Source of the DNA: Deltaproteobacteria bacterium
Lineage (GTDB): Bacteria > Desulfobacterota > Binatia > Binatales > Binataceae
Length of the DNA stretch: 63,552 nucleotides
Assembly (NCBI GenBank): GCA_019237115.1
Contig: JAFAHS010000512.1
Span: 1-63,552 of the forward strand
Direction of reading: 5' to 3'
Positions within the stretch are counted from its first letter, which is position 1. Every line of letters starts with the position of its first letter. The notes below the pieces were generated by a model, which had not been told where the DNA came from, searched no databases, and saw only the letters and a program-made list of their open reading frames with translations. The translations under genes and the position numbers were made by a program. This document shows positions 1 through 9,068 of the stretch, piece after piece.

Positions 1-171
1 GGCCTCCAGGCGTGCCAGAATTGCCTCTGTACCTTTCGCGGGGAGCGGGCGGAGTTCGGCGACCGGTTCGCCGCGCTCGGTAATAATCAGAGTGCTACCC
101 TCGCGCACGCGGCGCAAATAGGAACCTAGGCGGGTCTTGAGCTCTCGAGCACCGACTTGGTTTCGAGTCAT
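1..171 (-). CDS. Phd/YefM-family antitoxin (partial, N-terminal 57 residues)
   Basis: The first 57 residues begin MTRNQVGARELKTRLGSYL and continue with ITERGEPVAELRPL, the classic Phd/YefM fold signature (the 'xGxRELK' start and 'xxxRGxPVAxL' strand). Proteins of this family bind their own promoter and neutralise a cognate PIN- or Fic/Doc-type toxin. The gene runs off the left window edge, so the C-terminal toxin-binding part and any toxin gene downstream are not visible. An ATG a few bases upstream hits a stop after three codons, which fixes the start at 171. It sits next to a decayed mobile-element region, which fits the usual habit of such modules. The family call is strong; whether a toxin partner exists cannot be seen. 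Confidence 0.8.
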   Translation of the reverse strand, partial: MTRNQVGARELKTRLGSYLRRVREGSTLIITERGEPVAELRPLPAKGTEAILARLEA

Positions 172-479
172 GTGGTCATTGTGACTACAGGCGAGGATTT
201 AGTCAATCGTCGGTCCGTTGGCAGTTGTGAGAACGGATCAAATGTGTGGTCGTTAAGCCTTGCCGCCACTGGAGCGGCGGCGAGCCGGCCTGCATAACAT
301 TGGGAACCTGGCGAGCGGGAGCTCTGACGCGGGGCTTCACTGGAGAGGGACCCGGAAGACCTTCACTCTCGCCCCTGAACAGCGCGACGCGTTCAAGCGA
401 GCCGGCATCTTGCAGCTCGATGGCCTCTTGTCGGCCTAGAGTGTGCGTCACGCCCACGAAGGCAGTGTTGCGGCGTCTT

Positions 480-680
480 GAGCCGCTGGGACTTTGGAAG
501 GCAGGTGCTTGGCACCTCGACGCTTCGCCGAGACCGCAGTTGTTCGCCTTCCTGGATGTGGTCGAGGCGCGCGGTGGCGGCATCTTGGCCATCGCTGGGT
601 CGCATCGCCCGCTGAACGAGGGGCGACATATTAGACCTTCGGAGTTTGGGAGACTCCTGCGCGTCGAGCCATATGACTGA
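480..680 (+). pseudogene. Phytanoyl-CoA dioxygenase (PhyH)-like remnant
   Basis: About 60 codons on the plus strand read GAWHLDASPRPQLFAFLDVV followed by EARGGGILAIAGSHRPL. This matches the part of PhyH-type Fe(II)/2-oxoglutarate oxygenases that carries the iron-binding His-x-Asp (here His-Leu-Asp) and the 'GGGTLVxxGSHR' strand. The sequence before it no longer resembles the family in the same frame, and the frame stops at 680, so this is a fragment and not a working enzyme. It lies between the antitoxin and the broken coupling-protein gene. The family assignment rests on these two motifs only. Confidence 0.45.
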
Positions 681-750
681 CTATCAACTCGGCGTCGCGA
701 ACCCAGAGCGCTATATGGCGGTTGTCGCGAGGCGAGTTCCTACTTTTCCG

Positions 751-2934
751 TTAGAATCCTTTTGTTTCAAGGACGGCAACGTCAGCCTGGTGGAGGGCGT
801 TCGTGGCGACTGCTGCGGCACTGCGGTCCTTGGCGTCGGCGGCGATTGGATTATCTTTCGCTCGCGCTACGAAGGCAGGTTGCCGGTGGATCGGTTGCAG
901 ATAAGGGAACACCACTTTGGCGCGATCGTGCCCGGTAACACACAGAAAGCCGGTCAACGCCGGGAGCTTCTGGATCTCGCCGACAGTGACTGCCGGTTCG
1001 ATGCCGCGCCGCGGTTGCATGGTGAAACCGTCGCGCAGTTCGCGCGGCCCGGTGCTGGTCCCGATCTGTTCGTGCACTACTTCCCGCGCGCCGATCTGCC
1101 GGCTGCACCAATCGGCGGTCTCCGGCTCATCGGTGCGCAGGATAGCCTTGGTGGTCGGACAGGAGAGCAGCGTCGCCGCCTCGTCATGACCGTAGATCGC
1201 CCGCGACTGCGGCATGGCCTGAAACCCGATCACGACGTAAAGGCCGCGTTTACGACCGCGCCGAGAGGCTCTCGATCTTCTGCTGGCGGCGCAGCACCGG
1301 CAGCTCGTCCGCGACTATCCAGACTCGCTCGCGCGCCCCGCATTCGAGCTCCGTGCTGAGCAGCCGATGCACCATCGAATCGAGCCAGAGACTTAAGAGC
1401 GGCAAGACGGCGGCGCGTGTCGCCTCGTCGCAGGTCAGGAAGACCAGCCCGCGCGCGTCTCGCCCCACTCCCGCGCGCTCCATTCCGGTGCCGCCGCCCT
1501 CGGCAGATAACGGAACGGATTGACGGCGTTGGCCACAGTCGCCACGATGCCCACGCCCTGCTCGTGAGCGCCGGGATCGATCAACGCCTCGGCGGGCGTC
1601 CCTTTGAGCCGCCGTTTGAGCTCTGCGCGCGGCAGGTTGAGCAGTTCGATCAGCGCCGCCGGCTCGCGCGGCTCGGCGATCTTGAGCAGGCTCAGGTAAA
1701 ACATCCGGCTGGAACGCCGGAAGAAAGGCGTCGAGCCGACGTCGGCCTGGGGCGGGGGATCGGGGAACAGCGATTCGGCCTGAGCTTCCGCGTCCGGCTC
1801 GGCGTAGCCCGGGCGCAACTCCAGCCGCGGCGTCCAGCGCGGGCAGCGCTCATCGAGCGGATTGAGCACCACATCGCCGCGTTCGGGCCGGTAGAATTCG
1901 CTTAAGTATTCGCGGTCGGGATCGAGCACGACGCCCACTTCCCGCCGCGCCGCAATCTGCCGCAACACCCCGCGTATCAGGTTCGATTTGCCCGCCCCGC
2001 TCTTGCCTGTCACTGCGATATGTTGCGTCTCGAGCGCTCGCGGCAGGCGGACACCGCCGAGTTCGAGACCGTCGCCGAGCAGCTGCCAGCCCAGGCGCCG
2101 CGCTGAGATAATGGTCACGCCGCGGATGTGTTCTGCCTCACCGCCAGCCGCTGCCGGAGCAAACACGTAAGCCGCCACCGCCAGCGCCAACAGCGCTGGA
2201 ATCGTCCCCAACTTGCATAGTGCCAGTACCAGATCGGAAAGGAGTGGTAGTAAATCTTGTCGCTCAGGAAGAGGTAGAGACTCAGGATCGGATAGCGCCG
2301 GCCGTTGTACGGAACGTTCAGGAAGTGGAGCGGAATCACCTCCCCGAAGAGCCACGAGAACAACCAGAGCTTGAAGTACTGCGGCCCTAGGGGGCAGGTA
2401 ATGACGGACCCAAAAGCAGACCAGCAGGAAGGTCGAGAGCGCCCAGATCGTCACCCCGGCGAGCATTGAGCGAGCGGCCATCTGCAGCGCCATGTGGAAC
2501 GAGGTGACCCCCGCCCGCCAGCGGATCGCCGTCTCAGCTCCGGCTCGCACCGTCTTCGTCTCCTGGCTCGGCCGTGAGCCCTTCATGCCGGCGGCCACCC
2601 GCACCGCGTAGTCCTTGGCGTCGTCCGTAGCCGCGGCCAGGATTTGCTCCATCGTTTCCTCGGGGACTGTCCGCAGGCCGAACTGCAACAGTGCCGAGCG
2701 GGTCTTGCCGATTTCAAAGACCAGTTGCCGAAAACGCCGTTCAGGATCCGCGCTCGCTACTGACTCAGTGCCGCTGGTCTCCGGTGCCGCGCTCTTTTCA
2801 TAGTGGGTGGTCACGATCTCACGCACCAACTCGCTGGTGGTCAACTCGCGGTTGCTCGCTTCTTCCTCGAGCCGCGTCGCGACTTCCGGCGCTATTCTGA
2901 AACTGAACTTCGGAAATTCCATCGTCTCCACCAC
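751..2934 (-). pseudogene. Conjugative coupling protein (TraD/VirD4-type ATPase), frameshifted
   Basis: Read along the minus strand, one gene is spread over different frames. The N-terminal frame (2934 to about 2390) starts with a ribbon-helix-helix-like segment (MEFPKFSFRIAPEVATRLEE) and then a membrane segment. The next stretch (about 2390-2230) continues only in a second frame (LFSWLFGEVIPLHFLNVPYN), then reading returns to the first frame with Walker A (GKSGAGKSNLIRG) and DPDREYLSEFY. Near 1440 it shifts again to the segment with the Walker B-like WIVADELPVLRRQQKIE. Near 1240 it shifts once more into VIGFQAMPQSRAIYG and the C-terminal RecA-like end, stopping at 751. Coupling proteins are hexameric inner-membrane ATPases that feed DNA to a type IV secretion channel. 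With at least four frame changes it cannot be made intact unless the indels are sequencing errors, and neighbouring cargo genes are clean. The RHH segment may have been a separate accessory gene originally. Confidence 0.75.
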
Positions 2935-2940
2935 CTCCGT

Positions 2941-3082
2941 TTTTTCGCTGTCTCCACTGTCTCCACGAAATGAGTATTTCGACGCTTGCCTGGAGACAGC
3001 CGTCTCCGCTGTATTTTCAGGGACTTAGAGTGTTCGAACGTCGTTTGCTGTCTCCGCGTCTCCGCTGTGTTTTCAAGGGTTT
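2941..3082. repeat. GTCTCC-rich direct repeats upstream of the coupling-protein remnant
   Basis: This stretch holds several GTCTCC/GGAGAC words. The clearest pair is a roughly 25-bp direct repeat, CGTCTCCGCTGTATTTTCAG at 3001 and CGTCTCCGCTGTGTTTTCAA at 3057, 56 bases apart. Further TGTCTCC copies lie at about 2949, 2958 and 3050, and GGAGACAG at 2992. It sits immediately upstream of the start of the RHH-like/coupling-protein gene. Such iterated sites near RHH-type regulators of conjugation genes are often operators or transfer-origin elements. That role is inference; only the repetition is seen. Confidence 0.5.
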
Positions 3083-4293
3083 GCACGTCCCGCGGTCATT
3101 GCATAATGAGTGACGCGTCCTGTCCCAGCACGTGCGCAGCACGTCAACCCAACTCCGCATTGCCACCTGAGCTGGTTTTGAGCACTCCCGTATGCACGCC
3201 ACTGATGCTGCCCGGAGAGATGCCACGCGTCCGCCCACTACCTAACGCGACGGGAAACCAGCCGGCGTCGGCCGCCGCCCGCTCTCCGCCGCAATCATGA
3301 TGCCGACGCCGTACCCTTGACCGGCCTGGCCAGAGCGGACCGCCGCTGCGTTCGTGCGCTGCGTTACGGATTCAGTGCCGGTGCTGGCGGCCTTCGTGAA
3401 AGCTCCGCACCTATCTGCCTGATGATCCGCGCCATCGCCTCACTCCTTCATTTGCCCCCGACGTGGTTTACAAATCGTAAACCGACACACTCGTGCCGCC
3501 GCTCAGAACAACATCGGTGAAGGGCGAACAGCCAGCCCATCTGCACGCGCCCAGGCCGCAGCTCTGGTGGCCCAGCTAGGCCGCGAAGATTTGCGGATCG
3601 CCTTGGCCATCCAGCGCAGCAGCATGTGCACCGCCGTGCCCAGGAAGATCGCTAGCACAATGTTCGGCCTGTGAAGGCCCGGCCCCAGTCCGATTTTGAG
3701 CATGGTAAGTCGCATTGATGATCGCCGGCGCTCGCTCGGCACCCCAACAACACTGGCCGCGCTATGAACGATGATGGCGAGAGGTTCCGACAATTCTCCT
3801 TCACCTGTTTCCGCCACGTCCCGATGCTGAACAGCCCCCGATCCTGCCGCTACGACAGCACGGAAGTCTCGGGAAAGTCGAATTGCACTCGCTCGACCGA
3901 TTCCCGAGCACGCGCCGGTTACGATTGCTGCGGATTGCGAAATGTCGATCTCTCCAGTTTGGTCGAATCTCTGGGTGGCTGACGGCGAGGTTAGGGGGCC
4001 TTGATCTGGGCCACCATCTGGGCAGGCTTCGGTTCCGGCTCAGGAATGACCTTGTAAACCAGCAACTCCAAACTTCTCCAGAACGGTTGCGCCCATAGTG
4101 ACTCTCCGATTGATCGGTGGCTCACCCTCTCCCTCCGATTTGTTCAAGTACAGCTTCGACAATCCCGCCAATGTGATCAATCGCTTCACCGAAATCATCG
4201 GGTTAAAAACGATTCGCGATCTACATCTTTGACTACGGCGCTCCGGTCGGATTGAGGATCGCCCTGAAGCACCCGGAGTGTATTTCCGCGTGG
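3083..4293. other. Gene-poor decayed stretch with reading-frame debris
   Basis: No intact gene is visible. On the minus strand there are short starts with good ribosome sites that die in frame. One is an AAGGAG-led ATG at 3435 (MARIIRQIGAELS) that stops after 23 codons. Another is an ATG at 4096 (MGATVLEKFG) that stops after 18 codons, while a neighbouring frame carries VYKVIPEPEPKPAQMVAQI and ends at 3991. These look like genes shifted out of frame by small indels. An SDR remnant lies inside this stretch and is listed separately. None of the small fragments could be assigned to a family. Confidence 0.4.
3740..3981 (-). pseudogene. Short-chain dehydrogenase N-terminal remnant
   Basis: One minus-strand frame contains QSAAIVTGACSGIGRASAI followed by RLSRDFRAVV. 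This is the TGxxxGIG dinucleotide-binding loop and following strand of a classical SDR. After about 60 residues the similarity fades (VHSAASVVGVP may be the NNAG-region echo) and the frame runs on into sequence unlike SDRs before stopping at 3503. No in-frame ATG or GTG precedes the motif closely. This is therefore a dead N-terminal fragment. Confidence 0.55.
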
Positions 4294-5193
4294 TTAGCTT
4301 GCTGCAGCATCAGAAGGTACAAATGTACGAAGCAAAGGCTCTCTTTCGATGAGAGCCTTGAGAGCCTGGCGGGCCCGATGGAGCCGCACTTTGACCGTGT
4401 TAGCTGTGACGGCGAGGTATTGCGCAGTCTCGTCGGTATCCAGTTCCTCGATGTCGCGCAGCACGAGGACGGATCGATATTTGTGAGGAAGTCGCTCGAT
4501 GCAGCGCCGCACCATCTCGCGCGAATCGCGTCGTTCAAGAATGCTCTCGGTAGCCTCGGTGCAAGCCAACTGATGGTCCATCCACTCGCCGTCCTGGTCA
4601 AAGCGCGGAAGGAAAGTTTCAATCGGCTGTTCGCCCCCGCGCTTTTTGGATCGCAATTGCAGCAGCGCCGCGTTTACGACGATTCGATGAAGCCAGGTTG
4701 AGAGCATGGCTTCACCGTTGAATTTGTCGAGCGCACGAAATGCGGAAGCAAACGCCTCTTGGACGGCATCCTGGGCGTCGTGTTCGTCGTGCAGAAATCT
4801 GCGCGCGGTTGCGAGCATGCGGCCGCCATACCGCTGCACGACCAGCTCGAAGGCGTCCTCGTCGCCGGCCCGTAGTCGCACGAGGATCTCCAGTTCGTTT
4901 TGCCTGTGCGCACCATTGGGCTTCAGCGATTGACGTGACTGATTCCCAACGAGGGCGCGAACCAGCTCCGAGCATTCCTCCAGCACGCAGCCCTGCTTAA
5001 GCAGGTCGCGGACCAGGGTTACGCCGTCACGGTCAACAAAGGTAACGCCCGAGAGGTCGAGTGCAAGGTGATCTCCCGCCCTCAAACGCTCGAAGCAGGC
5101 ATCTGACAATTCGGCCGAGCAACCCCTTGCTATACGGCCCTCGACGACAACTCGAATCTTGTCCTGCCGGCGAACGACGGTGATTCTTATCAT
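4294..5193 (-). CDS. STAS domain-ECF sigma factor fusion
   Basis: The 299-residue protein has two parts. Residues 1-84 look like a STAS (anti-sigma antagonist, SpoIIAA-like) domain, with LALDLSGVTFVDRDGVTLV at the position of the SpoIIAA core. Residues 105-183 are sigma-70 region 2 (DAQDAVQEAFASAFRAL, then STWLHRIVVN). Residues 226-280 are region 4 with a helix-turn-helix (DETAQYLAVTANTVKVRLHR). ECF factors direct RNA polymerase to stress promoters and are usually about 180-200 residues, so the N-terminal domain is an addition. The usual phosphoacceptor Ser of SpoIIAA (DSSG) is replaced by DRDG, so control by phosphorylation at that site is unlikely. No anti-sigma gene is adjacent; the nearest candidate is the zinc-finger protein at 8.8 kb. 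The start is the ATG at 5193. Confidence 0.85.
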   Translation of the reverse strand: MIRITVVRRQDKIRVVVEGRIARGCSAELSDACFERLRAGDHLALDLSGVTFVDRDGVTLVRDLLKQGCVLEECSELVRALVGNQSRQSLKPNGAHRQNELEILVRLRAGDEDAFELVVQRYGGRMLATARRFLHDEHDAQDAVQEAFASAFRALDKFNGEAMLSTWLHRIVVNAALLQLRSKKRGGEQPIETFLPRFDQDGEWMDHQLACTEATESILERRDSREMVRRCIERLPHKYRSVLVLRDIEELDTDETAQYLAVTANTVKVRLHRARQALKALIEREPLLRTFVPSDAAAS

Positions 5194-5303
5194 GACCTCA
5201 GTCAGAGCAAGCCGGAGGCCACGAGCAAGAACTCAACGATACCGGGGACTCAGGCGCTTTGAACACTGCCAGCCGCGAAGCTCGCCCGCGACATATCGCG
5301 GAT

Positions 5304-7295
5304 CTACGAAAGCGCTTTAGTGCTCCGCCGGACTCCGAGCTTTTTCATTCGGCTGCGAAGCGTACTCGGATTCAGGTTTAGCAAGGCTGCCGCGCCCTCG
5401 GGTCCTTCGATTCGCCAGCTCGTTCGCATCAGAACCTCGAGAATGTGAGTGCGTTCTACTTGATCGAGGCTTTGTGGCGCAGGGGACACCGGGCGCTTTT
5501 CCCCCTGCGCTGCTAGCGGCGCGGCCGCCGGCGTATGATGGACAGCCGCTGAGTCTGGCAACACGCCGGGCGCTACTTCAAGTTCGCTGCCCTGCGACAG
5601 GATAACAGAGCGTTCGATCACGTTTTCGAGCTCGCGTACATTTCCGGGCCAGTAGTAGCTGACCAGCCTTTCCATCGTTTCCCGCGGGATGCGGGTAATC
5701 TTGCGCCCGATTTTCAGGCTGAAACGGCGGACGAAGTAATGGACGAGTGGCAGAATATCCTCAGGCCGTTCGCGCAGCGGCGGGAGTAGCACCGGAAAGA
5801 CGTTGAGACGGTAGTACAGGTCCTGCCGGAAAGCGCCCTCAGCGATCGATCGAAGGAGATCCCGGTTAGTCGCGGCGATCACACGCACGTCGACCTTGAT
5901 CGAATCCGAGCCGCCGAGCCGTTCGAACTCATGCTCCTGGAGCACGCGCAACAGCTTCACCTGCACATCGGCCGGCATATCGCCGATCTCGTCCAAAAAG
6001 ATCGTTCCTCCATGCGCGAGTTCAAACCGGCCGATGCGGTGATCGGTCGCGCCAGTGAAAGCTCCTTTCTCATGACCAAACAATTCACTCTCGATGAGAC
6101 CAGTCGGAAGCACCGCGCAGTTCACCTTAACCAGCGGCCGATTCCTGCGCTCGCTCGTCGAGTGCACGGCGCGCGCCACTAGCTCCTTTCCCGTGCCGGT
6201 TTCTCCCAGAATCAGGACCGTCGAATCAGTGCTCGCGACGAGCTTTACCTTTTCGATCATCTCGGCTAGAGCTCGGCTCTGTCCGACGATCTCTTCGAAG
6301 TTGTGCGCCTCCTTGATTTCTTCAATTAGGTACGTGTTTTGAGCTTCCAGGCGCGCTTTCTCCCGCTCCATCAGCACGCGGTCGGTCACATCGATAAACA
6401 TGGTGCGCGAGTAACTGCCGTCGCCGGCCAGGCTTGACCAGCACTGGATCCAAACGGGCTTGCCATCGTCCTTGCGGCGCAGCTCAAGGACGGTACCGGT
6501 GGTGGCGGTGCCACGCGCCATGGAGTCGAGCCACCCGCTTACGGCGCGCTGTGCGTCTGGCGTATCGGGGACCAAGGACTTCCCGGTCATTCCGGCAATC
6601 TCTTCGGGCTTCAGACCGAGGATCCTCAACGCCGTGCGGTTAGCCTCGATGAAGCGGGAGTCAGGGTCTTCATGCACGTAGGCTATCGGAGCCTCGTCGA
6701 ACAGGTCACGGAAGCGCTCCTCGCTCCTTGCCAACGCCTCGTTGGCGCTGCGCAGTGCGTCCTCGGTCTGTAGACGCTCTAACTCTGCCCGTGCGCGAGC
6801 GGCGAAGATTCGCATGGTCGCAAGTCCGCGAGGTCCGTCCAGCATGGGCCGCTCCGACAGGATCGCCAAGTGACCGACGACCGTTCCGGCGGAATTAAGC
6901 AGCGGAACGCCGCAATAGCTCTCGACGCCCCACCGTTTAAGACCGCCGTCGGCTGGGAAGAGCCGACAGATCCGCTCGGGGTGATGAGCGGACTTGCCGT
7001 TCAGAACTGCCTCGCATGGGGTGCCCTCGAGGGGAATTTCGAAGTTTTCCATGAAACTTCCGCGTCCCCACACGGCGCGCGTCCGAAAGCGGAGACCGCC
7101 TGCCAGCAGCTCGGAGACAAACGCGTATTCGCAGCTGAGTGCGGATGCAAGGTGTTTGACCAGCGAATAGAAGAACCTATCGCCCGTTTCCGATTCGACG
7201 CCTTCTACGATCTCTCGCAGCGCGGCGTCGTCCGAAGGGGTCTGGACCGTGAATTGCTTCGCACCCGTCAAAGAGAACTCCGTCTCGACAGTCAC
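5304..7295 (-). CDS. Sigma-54-dependent enhancer-binding regulator (GAF-PAS-AAA+-Fis)
   Basis: The 663-residue protein carries a GAF-like sensory domain (about 25-175), a PAS domain (about 190-310, RFIEANRTALRILG) and a sigma-54-interacting AAA+ domain. That domain has Walker A GETGTGKE (364-371), the sigma-54 contact loop GAFTGA (411-416) and Walker B GGTIFLDEIGDM. A Fis-type helix-turn-helix lies at the end (LNLNPSTLRSRMKKLG). Such FhlA/NorR-like activators bind upstream of -24/-12 promoters and remodel sigma-54 RNA polymerase when their sensory domains respond. The start is probably GTG at 7295. It faces the NADH dehydrogenase gene across about 130 bases. I could not find a convincing GG-N10-GC sigma-54 promoter in that gap, so its targets are unknown. 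Confidence 0.93.
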   Translation of the reverse strand: MTVETEFSLTGAKQFTVQTPSDDAALREIVEGVESETGDRFFYSLVKHLASALSCEYAFVSELLAGGLRFRTRAVWGRGSFMENFEIPLEGTPCEAVLNGKSAHHPERICRLFPADGGLKRWGVESYCGVPLLNSAGTVVGHLAILSERPMLDGPRGLATMRIFAARARAELERLQTEDALRSANEALARSEERFRDLFDEAPIAYVHEDPDSRFIEANRTALRILGLKPEEIAGMTGKSLVPDTPDAQRAVSGWLDSMARGTATTGTVLELRRKDDGKPVWIQCWSSLAGDGSYSRTMFIDVTDRVLMEREKARLEAQNTYLIEEIKEAHNFEEIVGQSRALAEMIEKVKLVASTDSTVLILGETGTGKELVARAVHSTSERRNRPLVKVNCAVLPTGLIESELFGHEKGAFTGATDHRIGRFELAHGGTIFLDEIGDMPADVQVKLLRVLQEHEFERLGGSDSIKVDVRVIAATNRDLLRSIAEGAFRQDLYYRLNVFPVLLPPLRERPEDILPLVHYFVRRFSLKIGRKITRIPRETMERLVSYYWPGNVRELENVIERSVILSQGSELEVAPGVLPDSAAVHHTPAAAPLAAQGEKRPVSPAPQSLDQVERTHILEVLMRTSWRIEGPEGAAALLNLNPSTLRSRMKKLGVRRSTKALS

Positions 7296-7428
7296 AGAAC
7301 TTTGGCGATGTGCTCATCTTAGTGGCAAACCGTCGGTGCGGGAAATGATGAAACCGCGGGGCCTTGGGACGCATCCAAGCAATGGAATAGTCCGCTGAAT
7401 TCCACAGTTCCAAGGACGCACGAATTTA

Positions 7429-8811
7429 ATGAATCAAGTTGAAAATCATGACGTCGGATGCCTGGGTCGTTCGGCGCCCGCAGGAAGCGCAGAATGCGAT
7501 CACCGGGTCTTGATACTCGGTGGCGGGTTTGGCGGCATATATGCTGCGATAGAACTCGAGCGCGCGCTGCGCAACCGCGTCAGCGTAAACATCACGCTGG
7601 TGACACGCGACAACTACTTTCTGTTCACCCCGATGTTGCACGAGGTCGCAGCGAGCGATCTTGAAATGAACACCATCATCAATCCGCTTCGGAAACTTCT
7701 CCGCCGAGTAAAAACCTTCACTGGAAATATCGAAACCATAGATCTAGAGCGAAGCTGCGTTGCCGTCACTCACGGCTTCGATCGGCACGTACACGAACTT
7801 CCGTACGACCATCTGATAATCGCGCTCGGTTCGAGCACCAATTTCTTCGGCTTGCCGGGACTCCAGGATGTGGCGCTGACTATCAAGACCATCGACGACG
7901 CCATCGAATTGCGCAACCGTCTAATTACGCATCTCGAGGAAGCGAACTCGGAGTGCGCGGCCGGCCAACGGCAGCCCTTGCTTACGTTTGTTGTAGTCGG
8001 GGCTGGTTTCGCAGGAGTTGAAACGCTGGGCGGAATCAACGACTTCCTGCGCGAGGCGATCGATTTTTATCCGAATCTGGCGCCTGATTTTGTCCGCACC
8101 GTCCTCATTTCGTCTGAAGAGTTCATCCTGCCGGAATTGGGCAAAAAGCTGGGCGCTTACGCCCAGCGGAAACTGGCCGCCCGCGGCGTCGAGATAATGA
8201 CGGGCGTGCGAGTCACTGCCGTGCGCGAAGGGATGGTCGAACTCTCAGATGGGCAGAAGCTCGCCGCAACCACGCTGATTTGGGCGGCCGGTAACGCACC
8301 GAATCCTCTGGTTGCAGCTCTGCCGATCCCAAAAAGCGCGGGACGAATTCTCGTTGACGAATATCTTCAGGTTCAGCAATTTCCCAACGTTTGGGCGTTG
8401 GGCGACTGTGCCTTGATTCCCGACCGCAAGCGCGGAGGATTCCATCCCCCGACCGCTCAGCACGCCATTCGCGAGGGCAGATGCGTTGCACGAAATGTAG
8501 CCGCGGATATCCTGGGAAAAAGGAAGCGCCCGTTTCGCTTTTCGACTTTAGGCCGGCTCGCAGCAATCGGCCGCCGCACCGGGGTGGCGAACGTTTTTGG
8601 CATCAATTTTTCTGGATTTCTGGCTTGGTGGCTTTGGCGCACAATCTACCTGTTCAAGCTTCCTCGCCTTGAGAAAAAGATGCGAGTAGCTCTCGACTGG
8701 ACACTGGATCTGTGTTTCGCAAAGGATTTCGCGTGCGTGGCTGTCGGGTTACCCGACAATTACGCTGCATCGAAAGACTCCACCGCGAAGGCAGCAAGCC
8801 GTGCAGCGTAG
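7429..8811 (+). CDS. ndh: Type II NADH dehydrogenase (NDH-2)
   Basis: This 460-residue FAD protein starts with VLILGGGFGGIYAAIELERA (the first GxGxxG dinucleotide motif) and has a second one at VVVGAGFAGVETLGG. It also has WAAGNAPNP and the FAD-proximal WALGDCALIP with an adjacent PPTAQHAIREG. The C-terminal NFSGFLAWWLWRTIYLFKLP resembles the membrane-anchoring helices of NDH-2. These enzymes oxidise NADH and pass electrons to quinone without pumping protons. The length is typical. The gene overlaps the small zinc-finger gene by 11 bases, so the two are probably translated from one message. A role in keeping respiration going under metal or redox stress would fit the bufferin genes downstream, but that is inference. 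Confidence 0.92.
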   Translation: MNQVENHDVGCLGRSAPAGSAECDHRVLILGGGFGGIYAAIELERALRNRVSVNITLVTRDNYFLFTPMLHEVAASDLEMNTIINPLRKLLRRVKTFTGNIETIDLERSCVAVTHGFDRHVHELPYDHLIIALGSSTNFFGLPGLQDVALTIKTIDDAIELRNRLITHLEEANSECAAGQRQPLLTFVVVGAGFAGVETLGGINDFLREAIDFYPNLAPDFVRTVLISSEEFILPELGKKLGAYAQRKLAARGVEIMTGVRVTAVREGMVELSDGQKLAATTLIWAAGNAPNPLVAALPIPKSAGRILVDEYLQVQQFPNVWALGDCALIPDRKRGGFHPPTAQHAIREGRCVARNVAADILGKRKRPFRFSTLGRLAAIGRRTGVANVFGINFSGFLAWWLWRTIYLFKLPRLEKKMRVALDWTLDLCFAKDFACVAVGLPDNYAASKDSTAKAASRAA

Positions 8812-9067
8812 CAAGATGACCTGCCGCGAGTTCGTCGGCTTAATTCCCGCTTTTCGAGACGGCGAATTGAGCGAGACCGATCGGGAATCATTCGCGCATC
8901 ACGGCTGGAATTGCAGACGATGTTCGGCCTACCTTAGGGGATACGAGTTGACCGTGAGAGCGACCAAGCGGATAGCGGCCGACACACGCGGTACCAACGA
9001 AACGACAATTCCGAAATCTCTTGCCAGCAGGATCCTGAGCGATAAACGGAAGAAGAGTGGATCGTAG
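8801..9067 (+). CDS. Small zf-HC2 anti-sigma-factor-like protein
   Basis: The 88-residue protein has CREFVGLIPAFRDGELSE followed by HHGWNCRRCSAYLRGYE. This is the His-x3-Cys-x2-Cys pattern of the zf-HC2 / anti-sigma ZAS fold. ZAS proteins hold ECF sigma factors inactive and release them on a signal. Here only the zinc-finger head is present, with no membrane helix or sensory domain. The start may be GTG at 8801 (overlapping the NADH dehydrogenase stop) or ATG at 8816. The stop is one base from the convergent bufC stop. The sigma partner is not adjacent; the STAS-ECF gene 3.6 kb away is a candidate. Confidence 0.75.
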   Translation: MQRSKMTCREFVGLIPAFRDGELSETDRESFAHHGWNCRRCSAYLRGYELTVRATKRIAADTRGTNETTIPKSLASRILSDKRKKSGS

Positions 9068-9068
9068 T

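Noticed and set aside
7296..7428. A sigma-54 (-24/-12) promoter before the NDH-2 gene
   Set aside because: The TGGC/GC pair nearby has 12 bases between the GG and GC where 10 are required.
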